The position numbers were made by a program, and so were the translations under genes. The notes beneath the pieces are model-generated. The model made no database searches. It saw only the letters and a list, made by a program, of their open reading frames with translations, and was not told the origin of the DNA. A stretch of 7,501 nt of DNA, from the NCBI GenBank assembly GCA_009843675.1, contig VYCZ01000155.1, forward strand, positions 1 through 7,501, given 5' to 3'. Below are positions 1 to 6,151 of the stretch, piece after piece; within the stretch, counting starts at the first letter, position 1; every line of letters begins with the position of its first letter. Source of the stretch: Gammaproteobacteria bacterium (GTDB lineage: Bacteria; Pseudomonadota; Gammaproteobacteria; Eutrophobiales; Eutrophobiaceae).

Positions 1-49
1 GCAACTTGACGGTAAATTCAGGTAGAATTAACGGGGAGGGGGTGAGTAG

Positions 50-1150
50 TTACCTAATTTTTATGCCAGCGGCAATGTCTGTACTCCATCACGCGCGGGA
101 CTGTTGACCGGGCGTTATGCCATCCGGGACGGTCTGGCTGACAAGACTATTACCCTCAAGGATACCCGCGGCCTGCCGGCAGATACGACGACTATCGCCG
201 GGCTATTGAGAGAACAAGGGTATCGGACAGCATTGATCGGGAAATGGCACCTGGGCCACCACACACCGGCGCAACAACCCAATGCACAGGGATTTGACCT
301 GTTCTACGGCCTGCTGCACCCCAACGACGCTGCCCAGTCCCTGTACCGCAATACACAGGCAACCGATGAACCCTTTGAGCAAAGCGCCCTGACCCGGCGT
401 TTTACCGGGGAAGCGGTCAGGTTCATCGAAAATAACTCACGCCAACCGTTTTTCCTGTTTATGTCACACACTGCGCCTCACATTCCCCTGGTCCCATCCG
501 CTGCATTCGCAGGCACTTCCCGGGCAGGCGCTTACGGCGATGTTGTGCAGGAACTCGACTGGAGCGTCGGACAGTTGCTTGATGCCATACAACGCAATAA
601 TCTCACCGATAACACGCTGATAATTTTTACCAGCGACAACGGCCCCTTCCCGGAAGGCAGTACCGGTGGATTGCGCGGCGGCAAGGGTACGGCCTGGGAC
701 GGCGGTTACCGCGTGCCGTTCATTGCGCGCTGGCCAGGACACATCCCGGCCAACGGTATAGCCGATGCCATGGCCATGAATATCGACCTGTTGCCGTCCA
801 TTGCGGCGATAACCGGTGCGTCACTGCCCCGATCCGTACAACTCGACGGCCGGAATTTCCTGCCTGTTCTGCTCGGCGATACGGGAGATTCACCCCATGA
901 GGTGCTGTTTTTCTTCAATAATGAACGCATCGTTGCGCTACGCACACAAAACTGGAAAATGGTCGTTCAAGCCAGCTACCGGGATATCCAGCGACGCCTG
1001 CCGGAACACGACGTCCTGTTGCTGTTCGACATGCGCACAGACCCACAGGAGCGTTACAGTATGGCCGCACACCGGCCTGACAAGTGGCGGGAATTACAGG
1101 CACTCCTGGAGCGCGGACGAAGGGAACTTGAAGCGCTGACACATCAATAG
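50..1150 (+). CDS. Sulfatase (S1 arylsulfatase-like), 5' end disrupted and cut by the window edge
   Basis: Type I sulfatase that would hydrolyse a sulfate ester using a formylglycine made from a cysteine. The signature CTPSR followed by AGLLTGR is encoded at 80-103, upstream of the first start-like codon (TTG at 104), so a start at 104 would remove the catalytic residue and cannot be the real one. Downstream motifs are intact: GKWHLGHH (lysine and histidine of the active site), HTAPH, the metal-binding DNG of TSDNG, and GGKGTAWDGG with a further active-site lysine. The C-terminus (FDMRTDPQERYSMAAHRP) is typical of the family. The frame is blocked by TAG at 47-49. Just upstream, another frame reads EGV, which normally precedes xFTNFYASG; dropping two bases around 45-50 restores EGVRLPNFYASG. 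The N-terminal metal-binding DD segment would lie left of the window. The family is secure; the substrate is unknown. Whether it is a pseudogene or a sequence error is open. Confidence 0.85.
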   Translation, partial: LPNFYASGNVCTPSRAGLLTGRYAIRDGLADKTITLKDTRGLPADTTTIAGLLREQGYRTALIGKWHLGHHTPAQQPNAQGFDLFYGLLHPNDAAQSLYRNTQATDEPFEQSALTRRFTGEAVRFIENNSRQPFFLFMSHTAPHIPLVPSAAFAGTSRAGAYGDVVQELDWSVGQLLDAIQRNNLTDNTLIIFTSDNGPFPEGSTGGLRGGKGTAWDGGYRVPFIARWPGHIPANGIADAMAMNIDLLPSIAAITGASLPRSVQLDGRNFLPVLLGDTGDSPHEVLFFFNNERIVALRTQNWKMVVQASYRDIQRRLPEHDVLLLFDMRTDPQERYSMAAHRPDKWRELQALLERGRRELEALTHQ

Positions 1151-1455
1151 CTGCCGTCCAGGAGCCCGCCAATGCCGGACCGGAACGATGGCGTCCTGGC
1201 GAGCCCCGGTAGTTCAGCCGGCCATTCTCATAGCATTCCGGGTTGTCACTGCGCCCGCCCGGCTCCTTGCCCGGAAAGACGTAGACAATACCCTGCTCCT
1301 TAAGCGTCTCGTTCAGGCGCTCTCGATTGAATTGCGGTTTATAACGGCTATACGGCACTGAACGCATATCGGCAAGCGCGTCTACACTGTGCCGCTGTAG
1401 CAACGCAATAAAGCGGTCAATAGGGTGAGTCGAGTGACCGATGGTTATAGATCAT
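1144..1455 (-). pseudogene. DUF488-family gene remnant, frameshifted and C-terminally truncated
   Basis: The main frame, read leftward from about 1445, gives TIGHSTHPIDRFIALLQRH, then ADMRSVPYSRYKPQFNRE, GIVYVFPGKEPGGR and CYENGRLNY. This matches the DUF488 pattern (N-terminal IYTIGHST, DVRS.P.S, N, GGR). ATG at 1455-1453 overlaps the ankyrin gene's stop as ATGA and would give M-I-Y, but one extra A near 1446 is needed to be removed to reach TIGHS. A second shift lies in the four-base C run at 1204-1207 (G run on the coding strand); one more G continues into LARTPSFRSGIGGLLDGSY and a stop at 1146-1144. The repaired product is about 103 aa. The family usually runs longer and ends in a conserved cysteine/histidine block (like CAEKDPLDCHR) that is absent here. 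The biochemical role of DUF488 proteins is poorly known. The family call is secure; non-functionality is likely but assumes the sequence is correct. Confidence 0.75.
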
Positions 1456-2042
1456 TGATACTGCAGCTCATTGAGTTGCCAGTAGATATCGGTATTCTTC
1501 AGCGCCTCATTATCCTGTATCCGGTCGAAAGCGGTTTTCCCCTCACCGTCTTTGGCTTTCGGGTTGGCGCCGGCTTCCAGAAGAACCCTCACCATGGATG
1601 GGTTCTTATTGAACCTTGCTGCAAAATGCAGTGGAGATACGCCGTATTCAGCTCGCGCACTGGCATCTGCACCGGCCTGTACCAGGGCTGTCACTACTTC
1701 AGGGTTTGTGTTATAGCTTGCTGCAACATGCAGTGGAGACAAGCCGTTTTCAGCTCGCGCACCGACATCTGCACCGGCCTGCACCAGGGCCGCCACTACT
1801 TCAGGGTTTGTGTTATAGCTTGCTGCAAAATCCAGCGGAGACCAGCCGTTTTCAGATCGCGCATCGAGGTCTATTATGCCCTGTGCAAGTCCGGCTTGTA
1901 TGTCCTGTGGCGTGGCGCTCCGCCAGAATTCTACGTCATGCCAGCGCATATTCAAGCTGACCCGGTTGCTGTCATCATCTGCAAGTACAGGCCAGGAAAT
2001 CATGGCGAGAACAATTATCGAGAGTCGCAGAAGGTATGTCAT
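1452..2042 (-). CDS. Exported ankyrin-repeat protein
   Basis: A 196-aa protein starting MTYLLRLSIIVLAMISWPVL. It has a signal peptide with a hydrophobic core at residues 4-20 and a likely cleavage after Ala21 (VLA/DDD), so it probably acts in the periplasm. After a short N-terminal segment with a degenerate capping repeat (about 40-63), three 34-residue ankyrin repeats follow: 64-97, 98-131 and 132-165. Each has the SPLxxAA...NPxxVxxLxxAGA pattern. A partial capping repeat (GEGKTAFDRIQDNEA) ends the protein. Ankyrin repeats mediate protein-protein contacts; the partner is unknown. A GTG at 2093 would add 17 residues before the signal peptide, so ATG at 2042 is preferred. The ribosome-binding site is weak. 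The stop TGA (1454-1452) overlaps the ATG of the downstream DUF488 remnant. The gene lies 275 bp downstream of icmF on the same strand and is probably transcribed separately. Confidence 0.88.
   Translation of the reverse strand: MTYLLRLSIIVLAMISWPVLADDDSNRVSLNMRWHDVEFWRSATPQDIQAGLAQGIIDLDARSENGWSPLDFAASYNTNPEVVAALVQAGADVGARAENGLSPLHVAASYNTNPEVVTALVQAGADASARAEYGVSPLHFAARFNKNPSMVRVLLEAGANPKAKDGEGKTAFDRIQDNEALKNTDIYWQLNELQYQ
1548..1853 (-). repeat. Three tandem 102-bp repeats within the ankyrin gene
   Basis: The three ankyrin units occupy 1752-1853, 1650-1751 and 1548-1649, at exactly 102 bp (34 codons) per unit. The first two are highly similar at DNA level: a 35-base stretch at 1692-1726 recurs unchanged at 1794-1828. 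The third is more diverged. This points to fairly recent duplication of one repeat, beyond what conservation of the ankyrin fold alone requires. Confidence 0.88.
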
Positions 2043-2317
2043 CACATCGCGCTTTTTTCTAAAAATTTGTAACCCCGGATGATAGCGTAACACATAAGGA
2101 GAAGTTCAGCATCGCGGCAGAATCAACTGTAATACCGGATAGTGTTTTCAGTAGTATTCAGGCTCCGACGTCAGAAGGTGGTGTCCCTGTAGAAAAGTCT
2201 TACACTGATGTGGGGAATACATGCCATACTGTGAGCATGAACGAGTGGACATCTTTCATCGCAACCGAGACGAACGGCTGACCAACCAAAGGGAAAGAGA
2301 GAATGGTATCCGGCACG

Positions 2318-5300
2318 TTACATACTGCGCCGGTACTGCCCGCCGGTGGCGAAGAAGGCGTCGGTCAGTTGCCCCAGGGAACAATAACGCACTGCGTTCA
2401 TGAGTTCCGCGAACACGTTCTCGTTGTTGATCACTGCACTGCGGATGCGTTTCAGCGCCTTGTCCGCCTTATCCCTGTTCCTGTCTTCGAACTCTCGCAA
2501 ACGCCGTAGCTGACTCTGCTTTTCCTCCTCCGTTGAGCGGCTCAGCATCGTGCCGGAAGCCTCTTCCTCCGCCGGGTTGAGGAAGGTGTTGACACCGATG
2601 ATGGGGTAGCTGCCGTCGTGCTTCTTATGTTCGTAATACAGCGATTCATCCTGTATTTTGCCCCTCTGGTACCCGGTCTCCATAGCGCCCAGGACCCCGC
2701 CTCGCTCTGAGATACGCTCGAACTCCTGCAATACCGCCTCTTCCACCAGGTCGGTCAGTTCCTCGATGATGAACGAACCCTGGCTGGGATTCTCGTTCAT
2801 GGCCAGGCCCCATTCCTTGTTGATGATCAGCTGGATCGCCAGGGCGCGCCGCACCGAATCCTCCGTTGGCGTGGTGACGGCCTCGTCAAAGGCATTGGTA
2901 TGCAGGCTGTTGCAGTTGTCATACACGGCGATCAGGGCCTGCAAGGTGGTGCGGATGTCATTGAACGCCATCTCCCGGGCGTGCAGGGAGCGCCCTGAGG
3001 TCTGGATATGGTATTTCAGTCTCTGACTGCGCTCATTGGCGCCGTATCTATCCCGCATGGCGACAGCCCAGATGCGCCGCGCCACCCTGCCCAGCACCGT
3101 GTATTCCGGGTCCATTCCGTTGGAGAAGAAAAAAGACAGGTTGGGAGCAAAATCATCGATGTGCATACCCCGGGCCAGGTAGGCTTCGACGAAGGTGAAA
3201 CCGTTTGCCAGCGTGAAGGCAAGCTGCGAGATCGGGTTCGCCCCGGCTTCGGCGATGTGGTAGCCGGATATGGACACCGAATAAAAATTGCGGATATTGT
3301 TGTCGATGAAATACTGCTGTATGTCCCCCATCATGCGCAGGCTGAATTCCGTGGAAAAAATGCAGGTATTCTGTCCCTGGTCCTCTTTCAGGATATCGGA
3401 CTGCACGGTGCCGCGCACATTTTCCAGGGTGTGCGACCTGATACGGGCGGCTTCCCCGGCATCAGGCTCCCGTGCATGCTCCTCTCTGAACCTCTCCACC
3501 TGCTGGTCGATCGCGGTATTCAGGAAAAAGGCCAGGATTGCCGGCGCCGGGCCGTTGATGGTCATGGATACGGAGGTATCGGGATCACACAGGTCAAAGC
3601 CGTCGTAGAGGGCCTTCATATCGTCCAGGGTGGCGATGGAAACGCCGGAATTGCCGACCTTGCCGTAGATATCCGGCCGTTCATCCGGGTTAAATCCGTA
3701 CAGGGTCACCGAATCAAATGCCGTCGACAGGCGCTTGGCCTCGGAATGTTCGGACAGTTTCCTGAAGCGCCGGTTGGTCCTGAACGGATCGCCTTCACCG
3801 GCGAACATGCGGGTCGGGTCCTCATTCTCCCGCTTGAACGGGAACACGCCGGCGGTATAGGGGAAATAGCCGGGCAGGTTCTCCCGCATCAACCAGCCCA
3901 GCAATTCCCCGTGGTCCGAATAACGGGGCGGCATGATCCTGGGGACCACCGTGCCGGAAAGCGTGGTGTACGTGGTTTTCGTCCTGAGCTCCCGGTCCCG
4001 CCCCCGTGTAACGTACACATCTCCCTGGTATTGCTCCCTGATAGCGGGCCACCGTTCGAGCAAATCCCTGGAATACGGGTCCAGCGCTTCCTCTCTCCGT
4101 GCGGCCAGTTCCTCCAACGCGGTACAGGAAGCCGGGTCGGTCCCGTTGCCGCAGGACTTCAACATCGATACACTGGCCTGCAATTGCTGCCGCTCCCGTG
4201 CAATGTCCGACTGCTCCCGTGCATGGTCATGGTATTCCCGGACGCCGGCAGCTATCTCTCCCAGGTACCGTTGCCGCTGCGGCGGAACAATGACGGAACG
4301 CTCGGTTGACGTTTTATCTTTAACGCCGGGCAGGACGCTTTCGAATTCCGGCAGTCCCTTTGCCCTCAGGACAGGCAGCAGGCCCTGGTAAAGCGCGGTC
4401 ACGCCGGCATCGTTGTATTTCGCGGCAATGGTGCCGTACACCAGCATGTCATCCGGGGACACGGAAAACTCCTGCCGGTTGCGTTGCAGTTGTTTCGCCA
4501 CATCCCTGCGGGCATCCTCGGCGCCCTTGCGGTCAAACTTGTTGATGGCCACGGCTTCGGCAAAATCCAGCATATCTATCTTTTCCAACTGGCTGGCGGC
4601 GCCGAACTCGGGCGTCATCACGTACAAGGGAATATCCACGAGGGGAACGATCCCCGCGTCACCTTGTCCGATACCCGGTGTTTCGACGATTATCAAGTCA
4701 TATCCCGCCATTTTCACCGCATTTATGATATCCGGCAGGTATTCCGGTATCTCCGTTGCCGCCGAACGGGTTGCAAGGGAACGCATGAATATCGTGTCAT
4801 GATAAATCGAGTTCATACGGATACGATCGCCCAGCAAGGCCCCGCCGGTTTTCCTGCGGGTAGGATCGATCGCGAGCACGGCGATTCTCAGACTGTCCCG
4901 GCTGTCCAGGCGGAACCGCAGGATGATTTCATCGGTGAGCGAGGATTTGCCGGCGCCGCCGGTACCGGTAATACCCAGCACGGGCGTATCCCTGCCCTTC
5001 CCGGTGACCTGGCGGCCGGGCGCTTTCATCTGGTCCGGGGTATACTTGTTGTTTTCAATTGCGCTGATCACCCTAGACAAGGTTATTTCATCTCCGTTTC
5101 GCAACTCCCCGGGCGTAACGGGACGTACACTACAGACATCAAAACTGCAGGCTTCCAGCATGTCGTCTATCATTCCCTGCAATCCCAGGTTGTGACCGTC
5201 TTCCGGCGAATAGATGCGTTGAACACCGTATTCATGCAATTCCTGTATCTCATCCGGTACAATCACCCCGCCGCCGCCGCCGAATACCTTGATATGGCCG

Positions 5301-5572
5301 GCATCGCTCTCCCGGAGCATATCCAGCATGTATTTGAAATACTCGACATGCCCGCCCTGGTATGAACTGACTGCAATGCCCTGCACGTCTTCCTGCAAGG
5401 CCGTCCTGACTATTTCATGTACGGAACGGTTATGCCCCAGGTGGATCACCTCCGCCCCGGACTGTTGCAGTATGCGGCGTATGATATTAATTGACGCATC
5501 ATGCCCATCGAACAGGCTGGCCGCCGTAACAAACCGGGGTCCGGGTACAGGCCGTTTGCTTTCAGAGGTCAT
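2318..5572 (-). CDS. icmF: Fused isobutyryl-CoA mutase/G-protein chaperone IcmF
   Basis: Adenosylcobalamin-dependent cytoplasmic mutase that interconverts isobutyryl-CoA and n-butyryl-CoA, with its own GTPase chaperone in the same chain. At 1084 aa it is full length, with the IcmF domain order. The B12-binding domain (about 12-145) contains DGHDASI with cobalt-ligand His24. The MeaB/ArgK-type G domain (about 195-415) has Walker A GTGGAGKS at 203-210, AIDPT with Asp236, ETPG at 297-300 and NKFD at 344-347. A linker (about 415-550) follows, then the mutase TIM-barrel domain (about 550-1084). The active site has Phe577 (GVFPF) and Gln734 (GQNT), where methylmalonyl-CoA mutase has Tyr89 and Arg207; this argues for isobutyryl-CoA rather than methylmalonyl-Co[13 protein letters not shown] supplies the conserved His772. 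The C-terminus ends normally ([12 protein letters not shown]). It is divergent from the MerR gene across a shared operator region. No frame lesion was seen. Some IcmF enzymes also act on isovaleryl-CoA/pivalyl-CoA; this cannot be decided from sequence alone. Confidence 0.97.
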   Translation of the reverse strand: MTSESKRPVPGPRFVTAASLFDGHDASINIIRRILQQSGAEVIHLGHNRSVHEIVRTALQEDVQGIAVSSYQGGHVEYFKYMLDMLRESDAGHIKVFGGGGGVIVPDEIQELHEYGVQRIYSPEDGHNLGLQGMIDDMLEACSFDVCSVRPVTPGELRNGDEITLSRVISAIENNKYTPDQMKAPGRQVTGKGRDTPVLGITGTGGAGKSSLTDEIILRFRLDSRDSLRIAVLAIDPTRRKTGGALLGDRIRMNSIYHDTIFMRSLATRSAATEIPEYLPDIINAVKMAGYDLIIVETPGIGQGDAGIVPLVDIPLYVMTPEFGAASQLEKIDMLDFAEAVAINKFDRKGAEDARRDVAKQLQRNRQEFSVSPDDMLVYGTIAAKYNDAGVTALYQGLLPVLRAKGLPEFESVLPGVKDKTSTERSVIVPPQRQRYLGEIAAGVREYHDHAREQSDIARERQQLQASVSMLKSCGNGTDPASCTALEELAARREEALDPYSRDLLERWPAIREQYQGDVYVTRGRDRELRTKTTYTTLSGTVVPRIMPPRYSDHGELLGWLMRENLPGYFPYTAGVFPFKRENEDPTRMFAGEGDPFRTNRRFRKLSEHSEAKRLSTAFDSVTLYGFNPDERPDIYGKVGNSGVSIATLDDMKALYDGFDLCDPDTSVSMTINGPAPAILAFFLNTAIDQQVERFREEHAREPDAGEAARIRSHTLENVRGTVQSDILKEDQGQNTCIFSTEFSLRMMGDIQQYFIDNNIRNFYSVSISGYHIAEAGANPISQLAFTLANGFTFVEAYLARGMHIDDFAPNLSFFFSNGMDPEYTVLGRVARRIWAVAMRDRYGANERSQRLKYHIQTSGRSLHAREMAFNDIRTTLQALIAVYDNCNSLHTNAFDEAVTTPTEDSVRRALAIQLIINKEWGLAMNENPSQGSFIIEELTDLVEEAVLQEFERISERGGVLGAMETGYQRGKIQDESLYYEHKKHDGSYPIIGVNTFLNPAEEEASGTMLSRSTEEEKQSQLRRLREFEDRNRDKADKALKRIRSAVINNENVFAELMNAVRYCSLGQLTDAFFATGGQYRRSM

Positions 5573-5606
5573 GTGCTGGTTTCACTTGCTCAGGGAGTCT
5601 GAATAT

Positions 5607-5634
5607 ATTTTATTTACGTTTACGTAAACGTCAA
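5607..5634 (-). promoter_or_regulatory. Predicted icmF promoter
   Basis: On the minus strand, TTGACG (5634-5629, five of six consensus -35 bases) is followed after 16 bases by TAAAAT (5612-5607, five of six consensus -10 bases). The -10 lies about 35 bases upstream of the icmF ATG. The spacer is almost wholly occupied by the palindrome described separately. MerR-type promoters often have long spacers of 19-20 bp; a weaker -10-like ATATAT or AATATA lies at that distance, so the exact -10 is uncertain. Confidence 0.6.
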
Positions 5635-5635
5635 T
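5612..5635. promoter_or_regulatory. Palindromic operator, probable MerR/LiuR-like binding site
   Basis: A perfect 16-bp palindrome ACGTTTACGTAAACGT at 5616-5631 extends to 24 bp (5612-5635) with a single mismatched pair (5615/5632). It sits in the middle of the 97-bp gap between divergent icmF and the MerR gene, and between the -35 and -10 of the predicted icmF promoter. MerR dimers bind such dyads and remodel the spacer. ACGT-containing palindromes of this kind are associated with LiuR-type regulators. It could serve both genes; a weaker plus-strand -35-like TTTACG at 5613-5618 also overlaps it. Confidence 0.75.
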
Positions 5636-5669
5636 TACTTTTTTTCCTGCTACCATCACAAGAGAAAAT

Positions 5670-6098
5670 ATGCCTGTTAATACTGATAAAACCGATATAT
5701 CAAGTACTTACAAGAGAAAACTGTATTCCATATCGGACTTGTCGAAGGAGTTCGACGTCACAACCCGCGCCATCAGGTTCTATGAAGATGCGGGTTTGTT
5801 AAGCCCGCTCAGGGAGGGACGCAGCCGGTATTACACCGTCAGGGACCGCACCCGCCTGAAGCTGATCCTGCGCGGGAAACGACTGGGGTTTTCCCTGAAT
5901 GAAATCGGTGAAATGTTCCGGTTATATGATGCCGAGCCTGGCGAAGTCGCCCAGTTAAACCACATACTGGATAAAATCAATGAAAAAATGCATTTGCTGG
6001 AGAGACAATTGGAAGACGTACAGATCGTCATGCAGGAACTGCAGGAATTCAGGCAGCAATGCCGGGAACGGCTGGAACAGATGATCGCCGATACGTAG
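5670..6098 (+). CDS. MerR-family transcriptional regulator, LiuR-like
   Basis: A 142-aa DNA-binding regulator. The N-terminal winged helix-turn-helix (about 19-88) reads YSISDLSKEFDVTTRAIRFY followed by EDAGLLSPLREGRSRYYTVRD, with the RxxYxxRDxxRL wing typical of MerR proteins. A C-terminal helical segment rich in Leu, Glu and Gln (about 92-136) fits the antiparallel coiled coil used for dimerisation. There is only one cysteine (Cys131) and no metal-binding cysteine cluster, so it is not a metal sensor of the MerR/CueR type. The helix-turn-helix region closely resembles LiuR, which controls branched-chain amino-acid and acyl-CoA breakdown genes in Gammaproteobacteria. Start ATG at 5670 follows a purine-rich AGAGAAAA. 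It is divergent from icmF over the palindromic operator and 53 bp upstream of the acyl-CoA synthetase on the same strand. It likely regulates icmF and itself; the effector is unknown. LiuR identity is an inference from sequence resemblance and context. Confidence 0.9.
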   Translation: MPVNTDKTDISSTYKRKLYSISDLSKEFDVTTRAIRFYEDAGLLSPLREGRSRYYTVRDRTRLKLILRGKRLGFSLNEIGEMFRLYDAEPGEVAQLNHILDKINEKMHLLERQLEDVQIVMQELQEFRQQCRERLEQMIADT

Positions 6099-6104
6099 TA
6101 TAAT
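6099..6104 (+). promoter_or_regulatory. Possible -10 element before the acyl-CoA synthetase
   Basis: A perfect TATAAT starts directly after the MerR gene's TAG stop and 53 bases before the synthetase ATG. No good -35 is present: the best is GGAACA at 6074-6079, 19 bases upstream and matching three of six positions. It could give an internal promoter or activator-dependent start, or be chance. Confidence 0.3.
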
Positions 6105-6127
6105 CGGGTAAATCCGTATTTAACCCG
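6105..6127 (+). other. Stem-loop between the regulator and the synthetase genes
   Basis: CGGGTAAAT (6105-6113) pairs with ATTTAACCCG (6118-6127) in nine base pairs, with one bulged A at 6122 and a four-base loop CCGT. No run of T follows, so it is not a classical rho-independent terminator. It may be a partial attenuator, an mRNA-stabilising hairpin, or a protein-binding dyad. Confidence 0.4.
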
Positions 6128-6151
6128 GTATCCATATGCGTTAAGTGACTC

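Noticed and set aside
915..1403. A 162-residue minus-strand open frame as one protein
   Set aside because: Only the part right of about 1207 matches DUF488. The rest is antisense to the conserved sulfatase sequence and results from the frameshift.
1548..1853. CRISPR-like array
   Set aside because: The repeats are 102 bp, contiguous, in frame and encode ankyrin units, with no spacers.
1425..2072. A 215-residue plus-strand open frame with internal repeats
   Set aside because: The repeats are the antisense image of the ankyrin repeats; the minus-strand product has a signal peptide and clear ankyrin motifs.
2043..2110. A sigma-70 promoter for the ankyrin gene
   Set aside because: TATCAT-like sequence is present near 2080 on the minus strand, but no -35 with acceptable match and spacing was found.
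2219..2240. CATGC/GCATG inverted repeat as an icmF terminator
   Set aside because: The stem is only five base pairs with a ten-base loop and no T run follows.
2221..2403. A small plus-strand open frame in the icmF-ankyrin gap
   Set aside because: It runs into the icmF 3' end, is rich in arginine, has no ribosome-binding site and resembles no known family.
3008..4309. A 433-residue plus-strand open frame
   Set aside because: It is antisense to icmF, whose frame carries all the family motifs; the opposite frame shows no recognisable domain.
4484..5365. A 293-residue plus-strand open frame
   Set aside because: It is antisense to the G-protein and B12 domains of icmF and has no recognisable motif.
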